NCBI GenBank assembly: GCA_900109435.1
Contig: FNZT01000003.1
Coordinates: forward strand, 124,001-188,000
Direction: 5' to 3'
From: Ruminococcus sp. YRD2003
Lineage (GTDB): Bacteria; Bacillota; Clostridia; Oscillospirales; Ruminococcaceae
DNA: 64,000 bases
The notes beneath the pieces are model-generated. The model did not search any database. It was given only the letters and a program-made list of their open reading frames with translations, and was not told the DNA's origin. The position numbers and the translations under genes were made by a program. Shown here piece after piece: positions 32,625 to 40,790 of this stretch (position 1 is its first letter; each line of letters begins with the position of its first letter).

Positions 32625-32653
32625 AATATAACATAAAAAAGCAGTCCTGTCAA
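32625..32653 (-). promoter_or_regulatory. Promoter of the trxB-trxA-ohrR-gpx operon
   Basis: TTGACA (32653-32648), 17 bp, TATATT (32630-32625) on the minus strand. The -35 lies in the 3' arm of the preceding gene's terminator and the T-run is in the spacer. Confidence 0.85.
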
Positions 32654-32706
32654 TAGGTTTTGTGTGAATTTACATTTTATTCACATCATCTGTTGACAGG
32701 ACTGCT
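32634..32706 (-). terminator. Terminator of the HD-GYP gene
   Basis: AGCAGTCCTGTCAA (32640-32653) and TTGACAGGACTGCT (32693-32706) form a perfect 14-bp stem enclosing a second hairpin (TGTGAA/TTCACA), followed by T6 on the minus strand. Confidence 0.88.
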
Positions 32707-32708
32707 CA

Positions 32709-35700
32709 TTACATTTTTTTCTCGGATTCAGGCGGCTCTTTTACGGAAATGTCTTTTTGAGACTGTTCCGTTTGCTGTTTCTTTCGGATATTGTCGATAT
32801 CCTCAACAGTTCCTCCGCCGTCGTCATCGGGAGCTCTGAATTCTCCCTTCTCGACAAGTCTCAGAAAAGCATCGACGACATCGCTTGTGAGTTGTGTGCC
32901 GCTTACTTCTTTCATTATAGACACTGCCTTATAGAAGTTCATACGCTTACGGTAAGGACGGTCCGAGTACATAGCGTCGAACGTGTCCGCGACTGCGATT
33001 ATTTGAGCAACCCGTGGGATTTCATCACCCTTTAAGCCCTTGGGATACCCCTTTCCGTCGGGACGCTCGTGGTGAGCTCCTGCTCCGATTGAAAGCTCGG
33101 GCATAATGCTGATATCTTTCAGCGTATTGAAACCGAGAGCTGAGTGGGATTTGATTATGTTGAACTCGGTATCGGTGAGTTTTCCGGGCTTATTCAGGAC
33201 TTCGGGCGGAACTCCAACCTTGCCTATATCATGAAGGAGGGCGATATCGTAGTATTTCTCTACCGTATCTTCGTCATAGCCGAGTTCCTTTGTGAGCATT
33301 GCTGTGTATTCCGCAACACGTGTGGAGTGGCCGTTCGTGTATTTATCCTTCATATCTATGACTTTTGCGAACGCCTCAACAATCTCACGGATGAGAAGTT
33401 TCTGCTCCTGCTCTTTTTTCTGGAATTTGGCTATCCTGCGGCGTATTATTAGTGCGGCGATACCCGCGATAACAGCGGTGAGCAGTACCGCACATACTAT
33501 TTTGAACCATACGGTTTCGTAGAGCGCTTTGCGCTTATAGATGCTTACTGTCAGCTTTTTGTGGCCTTGTCCCTGCGGGTCTCTGATGCTTATTTCAAAG
33601 TTGTACTTTCCGCCTTTGAGGTTTGTATAGTCAACTTGCGTGAGCTCACTGCGCTTGACAGTCGTCTTTATATTCTCAAAGCCGTCGAGGTGATAAGTGA
33701 CCTGTGGATTAATAAGCGAGTAGTTGTATACAAAGCTGAAGATCGTGAGTTTTCTGACATTTGACGGAATACTGAAGTTTCCGTTCCTGTTCGGATAAAT
33801 GCGTTTTCCGTCAGCTTCGATATAGGGAACGGATATTTTCAGGTCGCTCACATTCTCAAATGGAGTTTCGATATTGACCTTGGCAATACCTGTTGTACCT
33901 GAGATGTAGAGCTCTCCGTCAGAGGTCAGTTCGCTGTACGAATTTGATGTCGCGATACAGGTCAGACCGTTGTCCTTGCCGTAAAAAACAGGGTCAATTT
34001 CTTCATTGGCGAGAAGCTCCTCGACAGGAACGACATATATACCGCTGCTGCTGAGTACCCACATCTCATCGAGGGTACTCTCGTATAGGTCGAAATTGTT
34101 GGGGTACGGGAAATTATTAATAGTTGTCACTTTGTAGTCGGAGTCCATATATGCAATGGAATTGCTTGTGACAATCCAGTAGATATCTCGTTCTATATCG
34201 CGTTTGATTCGCATCACGACATCTGAGTGCAGACCATCATCTGTGCCGATGTGGAGCGTGTCTGTTCCGCGGACGATATATATGCCGTCACCGTCGGTGC
34301 CTGCAATGATATCGCCGTTTGCTCCCTCCGTGACAGTCAGTATCTCGGTGTTGTTAATACCCGATGATTCGTCATAAACGTCCTTGACTTCGTCACCGTC
34401 TATCACCACGACACCGCCTGTACAGGCGACGAGTATACTGCCGTCTGAGCGTTCATAGACAGTTCTCACACGCTCGGATGGCAGTCCGTTTGCCTGCTTG
34501 AACTTTGTGACACTGCCGTTGTCGTAGCGGATAAGTCCCTGCTCGCCAAATGTTGATATCCATATCCTGTTTCGGCTGTCGCGGATTATCGAGCGTATCT
34601 TGCATCCGCTGAGCATCTTAACAAGGTCGTTATCGTTATATTTCGTCCCCGAGGCGGAAACAGAGCTCGTTATCGGAAGTTCATTGATCACCCTGCCGTT
34701 TCTCAGTATTTTCAGACCGTCGTTTTTAGTACCGATGAAGAGCATATCGTTAAGGCGGCAGGTCGAGTATACCACCTGAGGCGATAGCCCGTACTTATCG
34801 AATATATCAGTGAACCTGTTGGGGACTATCTTCATGACGCCCTGCTGAGAAGATACGAACCACAGGTTGCCCTGATAATCCATCATAAGATTCTCGAGCG
34901 ATGTCGTCAGCGGTACGTTCTCAAGCGGGAAAAACTCTCCGTTCTTGTATGCGCCGATGCCTTTATCGCTGCATACCCACAGTGTGTCGTTTATGTATTC
35001 AACGGAGTTGATATATTCGAGCGGAGCAGTGTTTATCGGAATTGTGTTGCGAAAGCCTTTTGAGAGCTCTCCGTGGTATATCAGTGATTGCTTTGTTCCG
35101 ATGTAGACCTTGCCCGCTTCGACGGGGTCGGGCAGAATTGACAGCACATTGCTTATACCGAGACGGTTCGCATTATAGAAGCTTTGCAGCTTGCCGCTGC
35201 TGAGGGTGAAAACTGCGTCGTTCATGGTCACGCCGTAGATAATGCCGTCACTTCCTGTTTTTACAGTGCGGATGTATTCGTCGTTTATCTTGGGTTCGTC
35301 GATACAGTGGAGTTCCATATTTTCGTCCACAAAGGCCATGCCGTGCGTTGTTGCAAGGTAGATATTTCCTTCGCTGTCCTCTGTTATCGAACGGATAGAG
35401 AGCGATTGCAGTCCGTCCGATTTATTATACATACGGAATTTACCGTTTTCCATAACGGCGGCGCCGCTGTCATTTGTCCCGACCCACAGGCGGTTCTTTG
35501 AATCAGCATATAAACTGACAACGCTTGCGATGCCTGTTGTGGAATCAACGCGGTCGAAGTTGTTGCCGTCGTAGCGGATAAGACCGCTGTAGCTGCCTAT
35601 CCATATGAACCCCTCAAGTGTCTCGGCTATGGCGTTGGCCTCGGAAGTAGGGAGTCCGTTCATGTTGTTATAAAGTACGGCAGAATAGCCGTCCGACTTG

Positions 35701-35864
35701 CCTATCGGGTCGACAGAGGGCTCATCGGGCAGTGTTGATTCATCTGCCGCATATGCTCCGCAGAACGGCATATCGTTTGAAACGCGTATTAACGAAAAGG
35801 CGGACAGAGCTGCACAAGCAGCAGCGAGTGCAGCGATACGCTTTATTTTGTCACTGAAGCTCAT
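32709..35864 (-). CDS. Two-component-like sensor with extracellular propeller and cytoplasmic HD-GYP phosphodiesterase
   Basis: The 1051-residue protein has a signal/anchor (SFSDKIKRIAALAAACAALSA region), about fourteen propeller-type repeats (residues about 45-650, recurrent IRSIxEDSxGNIYLAT and RIWIST blocks of the Reg_prop type), a Y_Y_Y domain (about 665-790), one membrane helix (about 800-820), then an HD-GYP domain with HDIGK near 875 and HHERPDGKGYP near 925. It should sense an extracellular ligand and degrade cyclic di-GMP. The start at 35864 follows AAGGAGA; the longer frame to 35942 covers the promoter. Ruminococci often place Reg_prop domains on polysaccharide sensors, which is a guess here. 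Confidence 0.92.
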   Translation of the reverse strand: MSFSDKIKRIAALAAACAALSAFSLIRVSNDMPFCGAYAADESTLPDEPSVDPIGKSDGYSAVLYNNMNGLPTSEANAIAETLEGFIWIGSYSGLIRYDGNNFDRVDSTTGIASVVSLYADSKNRLWVGTNDSGAAVMENGKFRMYNKSDGLQSLSIRSITEDSEGNIYLATTHGMAFVDENMELHCIDEPKINDEYIRTVKTGSDGIIYGVTMNDAVFTLSSGKLQSFYNANRLGISNVLSILPDPVEAGKVYIGTKQSLIYHGELSKGFRNTIPINTAPLEYINSVEYINDTLWVCSDKGIGAYKNGEFFPLENVPLTTSLENLMMDYQGNLWFVSSQQGVMKIVPNRFTDIFDKYGLSPQVVYSTCRLNDMLFIGTKNDGLKILRNGRVINELPITSSVSASGTKYNDNDLVKMLSGCKIRSIIRDSRNRIWISTFGEQGLIRYDNGSVTKFKQANGLPSERVRTVYERSDGSILVACTGGVVVIDGDEVKDVYDESSGINNTEILTVTEGANGDIIAGTDGDGIYIVRGTDTLHIGTDDGLHSDVVMRIKRDIERDIYWIVTSNSIAYMDSDYKVTTINNFPYPNNFDLYESTLDEMWVLSSSGIYVVPVEELLANEEIDPVFYGKDNGLTCIATSNSYSELTSDGELYISGTTGIAKVNIETPFENVSDLKISVPYIEADGKRIYPNRNGNFSIPSNVRKLTIFSFVYNYSLINPQVTYHLDGFENIKTTVKRSELTQVDYTNLKGGKYNFEISIRDPQGQGHKKLTVSIYKRKALYETVWFKIVCAVLLTAVIAGIAALIIRRRIAKFQKKEQEQKLLIREIVEAFAKVIDMKDKYTNGHSTRVAEYTAMLTKELGYDEDTVEKYYDIALLHDIGKVGVPPEVLNKPGKLTDTEFNIIKSHSALGFNTLKDISIMPELSIGAGAHHERPDGKGYPKGLKGDEIPRVAQIIAVADTFDAMYSDRPYRKRMNFYKAVSIMKEVSGTQLTSDVVDAFLRLVEKGEFRAPDDDGGGTVEDIDNIRKKQQTEQSQKDISVKEPPESEKKM

Positions 35865-35930
35865 ATTATCTCCTTGAGATGTATTCTCGTTGGGATTCCT
35901 GCACACGGATTTGTGATATTCAACAATTTT

Positions 35931-35959
35931 ATTATAACACAATGAAATAAAAAAATCAA
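35931..35959 (-). promoter_or_regulatory. Promoter of the HD-GYP sensor gene
   Basis: TTGATT (35959-35954), 17 bp, TATAAT (35936-35931) on the minus strand. Confidence 0.83.
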
Positions 35960-35966
35960 CAGTAAC

Positions 35967-36013
35967 ATAAAAAGAAACGGCGCAACTGTATCACGCTGGC
36001 AGCTGCGCCGTTT
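35967..36013 (-). terminator. Terminator of the solute-binding lipoprotein gene
   Basis: AAACGGCGCA-CTG (35975-35988) pairs with CAG-TGCGCCGTTT (36000-36013) with one mismatch, followed by TTTCTTTTTA on the minus strand. Confidence 0.85.
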
Positions 36014-36019
36014 TGTATC

Positions 36020-38422
36020 TCAGCTTCTTTCACTGACAAGTATAGAAACTCTGTTTTGTATATGTTCTGCGGCTGTTTCGGCGGTTATCTCACCGTTGAA
36101 GTAAGCCTCTGCCTCCTCAAGGCAGATGTTGTACATATCATCGTCGAGCGGAGTGCTCAGGGAATCACATTTGAGGATATAGTCCTTCAGCATTGTCTTC
36201 TCTTCCTTTGTCAGCGCGGGAAATTTAGTTCCGCTCGCTGAATGAGTACCTATGGAAGCTTCGTTTTCGAGCATATAGTCGAAATTCTTCTCAAGCGTAG
36301 GAGTAGAGCTGTTGAGGAGGTAGCTCTGAACTTTCGTGCCTCGGTCGGTCGCATAGGAGATAAACTTCCATGCGCCCTGCTTCTCCTTTGCCTTGGCGTT
36401 GATACACATTATGTATTCGGGCGTGAGTCTTCCGCCTTTACCGTTGCTCGACGGATAGCCTGCGAGAGTAAGGTCGGCTCCGCCTGCGGTGAGATTCTTC
36501 TCAAAACTGTAGCCTGACATTGGACCTGCGAGATTGAGACGGTCGGTCAGAGCTTCATTATTTTTAAGTCTGTTGAATTTACTAGTCCACCATTCCTGAT
36601 TTGCATAGCCTCCGTCATACTCTTTACTTGGCTTATCAACCTCGCTGACAAATCGGTTGCAGAATTCGAGCATTTTTACGAAGTCGGGTGAGTCGAAATG
36701 GCATTCTCCTTTTTCGTAGTCGATGAGGTCGCTCATGGGACGGAGCATATAGTCGAGAACTTCTTCTTTGCTGTCGTAGACGTATATTTTATCAACAGGT
36801 ATCGGCGGGTCGTCGTAGAGGGCAAGCATTTCGTCGAATGTCCAGTTCTGCTTGTCCCATACCTCAGTCTTTGTGACGAGAGTATCCACGTAAAATGAGG
36901 CGGGAAGTCCGTATAGTTTGCCATCGGAACTTTCCATAGCCGTGAGGATATTGGACATATACGCACTGCGCGGGTAGTCCGCATCAGCATCCATGTACTG
37001 ATATAAGTCGTCAAAGCTTCCCTTATTGCGGAGGTTGAAGAAGTCGCTCGGCTGAATGTCGAAGATGATATCGGGAGCTTCACCTTTTATAAGGCTCATC
37101 CCGAGCGAGTTGAGGACGTCACTTGTCTCCTCTATCTTCTTTATCTTTACGCGGTACTCACTCTGTGAGGCGTTGAAGTCGTTGATGAGCTCGCGGGGTA
37201 CTCCCCACTGACTGCCGCTCGGACAACCTATCGTGACTGCCTTGATGTTAGCGAACTCAGCAGGGGCGCGGCGGGTAAGCTTCTTTACAGAAACAGTAGA
37301 GTACACTTCACCCATTTTTCGTTGCAGACCGAGAAATTCGTCCTTGCCGAGAGCTATGACGTTCATCGACTCTGTGTCCGAATCCATCCAGTTGATTATC
37401 TCCTGTACTTCGCCGCTGTCGGTGATACCGACAAGAAAATCAGTTTCGGGAATGAGCAGGCGGTAATCGCTGTAGCCACCCGTGGAAATTGAATCGGTCT
37501 CCATAAAGTCCATGTCGGAGCAATGGTATATAGGCTCGGAGAGTTTACCGTTCTCGTCGATGTCGCAGTAATTGTATTCCGTCCTGTAATACGGGGCGTC
37601 ATCTTCGTTTTTGACTTCAACGAAATTCGGGACTCTCGCAATGAGTTTGCCGTCGCGGTCGCGGTAAAGCTGATAGCTGAGCTGATTGTAAGCGGGAGCA
37701 TCTTCAGTAGGCGGGACGAGCTGCCTGAAAGTGCCGTCTGTGCCTATCCGCCACAGTGAGCCGTCATCATTGCTGCAGAGCAGGCTTTCACCATCGGCGA
37801 TGATGCATCCGTAGCGGATGTTCCCCCACTCGTCATAGAATTCCTCGGGATATTCGAGCTTTGCAGTGGAGACGACATTCATATCCTTGTCGTAGACTGC
37901 AAGCATATAAGAAGTGCTGTAGTCGTCGTAGTAAGTGGAGTAATCAAATGTCTCGTCGTACTCCTCGGGCATTTTTACGCCGCCGTGGTCTTCGAGCACT
38001 ATTATGGCGATCATACTGCCGTCGGTGTTAAAGTAGTAGTTGGAGTAGTGGTGATCGGCAGCTTTGGCTTCCTCGGGATCCGAGATATTCAGCTCCGTAA
38101 ATTTGGTGAGCTCTCTGTCTGTGCGGTAGTATTTGAAGGAGTAGTCGTGAGATTCCCTGTTATCAGAAACCGTAACTATGAGCTCGTTTGTATCGGTCAG
38201 CTCTGCAGCTACGCTGATATCCTCGAAGCTTAAAGGGATATCGTAGTCAGTGAGCTTGAAAGCAGTATCAAAATCGGAAATCAGTTCAAGCTCTGCCGCG
38301 GTAGTCTGCTCGGTTGAAGAGTTGTCGGAGTTCTCGCCGCTCTTCTTGGTCTCAGAGCAGGAAGAGAGCGATGAGCTCAGCGTCAGAGCAAGTGTTAATG
38401 CTATTATTTTTCTTGTATTCAT
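36020..38422 (-). CDS. Large lipoprotein with C-terminal extracellular solute-binding domain
   Basis: The 800-residue protein has a lipobox LSSC (cysteine C22), an acidic Ser/Asn linker, about 350 residues of strand-rich sequence with Tyr/Asp-rich repeats (propeller-like, unrecognised), and a C-terminal ABC solute-binding family 1 domain (about 370-800; GEAPDIIF and KQGAWKFISY are characteristic). No permease or ATPase genes are adjacent, so it may sense or store a ligand rather than serve a dedicated transporter. It is transcribed in the same direction as, and just upstream of, the HD-GYP sensor, from its own promoter. GGAGG precedes the start. Confidence 0.85.
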   Translation of the reverse strand: MNTRKIIALTLALTLSSSLSSCSETKKSGENSDNSSTEQTTAAELELISDFDTAFKLTDYDIPLSFEDISVAAELTDTNELIVTVSDNRESHDYSFKYYRTDRELTKFTELNISDPEEAKAADHHYSNYYFNTDGSMIAIIVLEDHGGVKMPEEYDETFDYSTYYDDYSTSYMLAVYDKDMNVVSTAKLEYPEEFYDEWGNIRYGCIIADGESLLCSNDDGSLWRIGTDGTFRQLVPPTEDAPAYNQLSYQLYRDRDGKLIARVPNFVEVKNEDDAPYYRTEYNYCDIDENGKLSEPIYHCSDMDFMETDSISTGGYSDYRLLIPETDFLVGITDSGEVQEIINWMDSDTESMNVIALGKDEFLGLQRKMGEVYSTVSVKKLTRRAPAEFANIKAVTIGCPSGSQWGVPRELINDFNASQSEYRVKIKKIEETSDVLNSLGMSLIKGEAPDIIFDIQPSDFFNLRNKGSFDDLYQYMDADADYPRSAYMSNILTAMESSDGKLYGLPASFYVDTLVTKTEVWDKQNWTFDEMLALYDDPPIPVDKIYVYDSKEEVLDYMLRPMSDLIDYEKGECHFDSPDFVKMLEFCNRFVSEVDKPSKEYDGGYANQEWWTSKFNRLKNNEALTDRLNLAGPMSGYSFEKNLTAGGADLTLAGYPSSNGKGGRLTPEYIMCINAKAKEKQGAWKFISYATDRGTKVQSYLLNSSTPTLEKNFDYMLENEASIGTHSASGTKFPALTKEEKTMLKDYILKCDSLSTPLDDDMYNICLEEAEAYFNGEITAETAAEHIQNRVSILVSERS

Positions 38423-38451
38423 ATTGTGCCTCCGTGCATGTTCTTTAGTTC

Positions 38452-38480
38452 ATTATATCATCGTTTTCACACAGAAACAA
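38452..38480 (-). promoter_or_regulatory. Promoter of the solute-binding lipoprotein gene
   Basis: TTGTTT (38480-38475), 17 bp, TATAAT (38457-38452) on the minus strand with TGA before the -10. Confidence 0.8.
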
Positions 38481-38696
38481 TGATTTTTGCAAATAATTTG
38501 CATTATTTTTGCATTTGAAAATACTTTGATGTTGATAGCCAAACTATCAGGTTGAGTTAAATTAAAAGAAAACCTTCCTTTGTGCAAAAGCGACAAAACC
38601 GATGACCGAAATTAATGCAAAACCGATTCAGACAGGTCGAAAATTGCGATGGGCTTGGCGGTTTTAACAAAATTTGTTTTTAAAGGCAAAGATTTC
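38481..38696. other. Divergent intergenic region with a direct repeat and inverted partner
   Basis: About 215 bases lie between two outward-facing promoters and hold no supported open frame. CAAAACCGAT occurs twice (38594-38603 and 38618-38627), and CGGTTTT (38659-38665) is its inverted partner, allowing a 7-bp stem. GATAG/CTATC forms a small hairpin near 38536-38550. A regulator site or small RNA is possible. Confidence 0.4.
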
Positions 38697-38725
38697 TTGA
38701 TTTTTTGGAAGAAATGTGGTATAAT
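38697..38725 (+). promoter_or_regulatory. Promoter of the leucine-rich-repeat protein gene
   Basis: TTGATT (38697-38702), 17 bp, TATAAT (38720-38725). Confidence 0.83.
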
Positions 38726-38773
38726 TCTTATGATGTATTCATTATTTCTTAAAATTTATCCGGAGTGATATAC

Positions 38774-40681
38774 ATGAAACTAACAAAATGTCCGGAAGGA
38801 CACGGCTACGACGCCGAAATGTTCGACATCTGCCCTATATGTGCAAAATCAAAAAACGGCGTACGCAAAGCAAAAGTCGTAAAGGTGAAGGCTCACAAGC
38901 ACAGTAAGAAAGATATAACAGATTCTCCTGCTCCCGTTAAGGAGGAGAAAAAGGCTGAAGAGAAGCCCGCTCCCGCTCCTGTTAAGGAGGAGAAGAAGGC
39001 TGAGGAGAAGTCTGCTCCCACTTCTGTTAAGGCGGAGAAAAAGGCTGAGGATATGCCCGCACCCGCTCCCGTTAAGGAGGAGAAGAAGGCTGAGGCGAAG
39101 CCCGCTCCCGCTCCCGTTAAGGAGGAGAAGAAGGTTGAGGCGAAGCCCGCTCCCGCTCCCGTTAAGGAGGAGAAGAAGGTTGAGGAGAAGAAGACATCTT
39201 CTTCACCTAAGTCGATCATGACCATTGAGGACTCCCCTATCAAGAAGCCTGTCAAGAAGTCTCTTTACGATAACCAGATAATTTATGATGCAGATTTTCA
39301 TCCTGTTGAGGAGCATTATAAGCCAAATGAGGTCAAGGCTTCGGATATCGATCAGCTGCTTGCAAAGAATAAGTCTTCCCAGATCCAAAAGCCTGTGACC
39401 AGCAAGGCACCTGAAAAGTCGAAAGATATCAAGAAAGAAAGTGAGAGTAAAGCTGCTTCTGCTGCTGTGCAGAATAAGCCTAAGGTCAATATCTCGACAT
39501 TTGCAAAAGAGGCAGGAGTTAAGCCTGCTCTTCGCAACGAAGTCCTTCCTGAGGCTGCCAAGGTGCATGATGTCGGTGGTGTAAAGATAACTTATTCCGA
39601 GTTCAAACCAGGGCAGACCCGTGCGCCGCTTGCACGCGACCTGAAAACTGATACTCCCACACCCCCAAAGGCTCCAGAAGCGAAGAAGCCTATGGATTAC
39701 GCGGCAAAGCTCGAGGCTTTCGGTGAAAGACACTCAAAGAGCAAGTCGGCCAAGAATGAAAAAATGCATTTTTCCAGCGAGCGTATCGCTGAGCTTTACA
39801 AGGACGAGGACATCGAGCGCGACGAGACTGCTCGTATAGATGATGTCAACAATATGGCTCTCGGCAAGGACGGTACTCTCCTTATCAAGTATATCGGCAC
39901 TAACGAGGAGATCAAGATACCGAGCAATATAACAACTATCGGTAAGTACGCTTTCCGCGGAAATGAGTCTGCTAAGCGTATAATTATGTCGGACAGTGTT
40001 AAGGTCATTGACAAGTTTGCGTTCGCTCACTGTGTTCATCTTGAGGAGATAGTATTCTCCAAAAACCTTGAATCTATCGGCGAAAATGCCTTCCTTAAAT
40101 GTCAGCGCATCAAGGAACTTGACCTCCCGAATTCGCTCAAGTCCATCGGTAAGGGTGCTTTCGGACGCTGCAGTTCTATCCGCAAGCTCGTTATCCCGTC
40201 AGGTATCAAGAAAATAAACGACCTGAGCTTCTATTCGTGCAGGAACCTTAATCGCGTTATTATTTCGGGTTCGGTTGAATCTATTGGAAATGCTGCATTT
40301 TCCGAGTGTTATGGTCTGAAAAAGATATTCATCTCAGATTCTGTTACTTCTATTGGTGAGAGTGCATTCTCTTGGTGCCGTTCCTTGGAGGAGATCACTA
40401 TTCCGCCTACTGTCAAGTCTGTCGGAAGCTGGGCATTCTATGGTTGTCAGAAGCTTACGAACGTAAAGTTGAGTGTGCTCACCAAAGACATCAAGGATGA
40501 TGCATTCAGCGGGTGTGAAAACGTTTTCGATGTACATATTGCAGAGTTTGACAATAATAATATTTCGATGAACGAAGTAAAGAAGTGTCACAAGCAGGTC
40601 ATCAGGATATTGAAGCAGATAAACCGCAAGAAGGCTGAACGCTATGCCACCGACCACGGTATGAGTACACTTTTCCTCTAA
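38774..40681 (+). CDS. Zinc-ribbon / tandem-repeat / BspA-type leucine-rich repeat protein
   Basis: This 635-residue protein starts with a zinc-binding MKLTKCPEGHGYDAEMFDIC segment (C6, C20, C23). A Lys/Glu/Pro-rich tandem repeat follows (53-140), then a disordered charged region to about 360, and a BspA-type LRR_5 domain (about 370-600) with repeated SIGxxAFxxC units. There is no signal peptide or membrane helix, so it is predicted cytoplasmic, which is unusual for BspA repeats. The N-terminal motif recurs in Clostridia at the start of FHA and kinase-related proteins. ATG 38774 is chosen over GTG 38765 because CGGAGTGAT is correctly spaced for it. Function unknown. Confidence 0.85.
   Translation: MKLTKCPEGHGYDAEMFDICPICAKSKNGVRKAKVVKVKAHKHSKKDITDSPAPVKEEKKAEEKPAPAPVKEEKKAEEKSAPTSVKAEKKAEDMPAPAPVKEEKKAEAKPAPAPVKEEKKVEAKPAPAPVKEEKKVEEKKTSSSPKSIMTIEDSPIKKPVKKSLYDNQIIYDADFHPVEEHYKPNEVKASDIDQLLAKNKSSQIQKPVTSKAPEKSKDIKKESESKAASAAVQNKPKVNISTFAKEAGVKPALRNEVLPEAAKVHDVGGVKITYSEFKPGQTRAPLARDLKTDTPTPPKAPEAKKPMDYAAKLEAFGERHSKSKSAKNEKMHFSSERIAELYKDEDIERDETARIDDVNNMALGKDGTLLIKYIGTNEEIKIPSNITTIGKYAFRGNESAKRIIMSDSVKVIDKFAFAHCVHLEEIVFSKNLESIGENAFLKCQRIKELDLPNSLKSIGKGAFGRCSSIRKLVIPSGIKKINDLSFYSCRNLNRVIISGSVESIGNAAFSECYGLKKIFISDSVTSIGESAFSWCRSLEEITIPPTVKSVGSWAFYGCQKLTNVKLSVLTKDIKDDAFSGCENVFDVHIAEFDNNNISMNEVKKCHKQVIRILKQINRKKAERYATDHGMSTLFL
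38930..39193 (+). repeat. 45-bp tandem repeat inside the LRR protein gene (15-residue unit, six copies)
   Basis: Residues 53-140 are six copies of APAPVKEEKKAEEKP with small changes; the first is missing two residues. Copies 4 to 6 are nearly identical at DNA level, so copy number may vary by slippage. The unit is charged and proline-rich and probably forms an extended spacer. Confidence 0.92.
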
Positions 40682-40694
40682 ATATATATAAAGT

Positions 40695-40722
40695 CAGGGT
40701 GGTCGTTTGACCACCCTGTTTT
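40695..40722 (+). terminator. Terminator of the LRR protein gene
   Basis: CAGGGTGGTC / GACCACCCTG forms a 10-bp stem with a GTTT loop, followed by TTTTCT. Confidence 0.9.
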
Positions 40723-40729
40723 CTGTCTC

Positions 40730-40758
40730 TTGACTTTTTTTGTTTAAAGTGCTATACT
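40730..40758 (+). promoter_or_regulatory. Promoter of the prephenate dehydrogenase gene
   Basis: TTGACT (40730-40735), 17 bp, TATACT (40753-40758). Confidence 0.82.
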
Positions 40759-40790
40759 GTAAAAAACACGACAGAAAGGTGCTGCATAAT

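Noticed and set aside
38594..38665. Cyclic di-GMP riboswitch upstream of the LRR gene
   Set aside because: The region lies upstream of the promoter, so it is not in the transcript, and the conserved riboswitch core is missing.
38930..39193. CRISPR-like or non-coding tandem repeat
   Set aside because: The 45-bp units are contiguous, in frame and encode a 15-residue repeat; there are no spacers.
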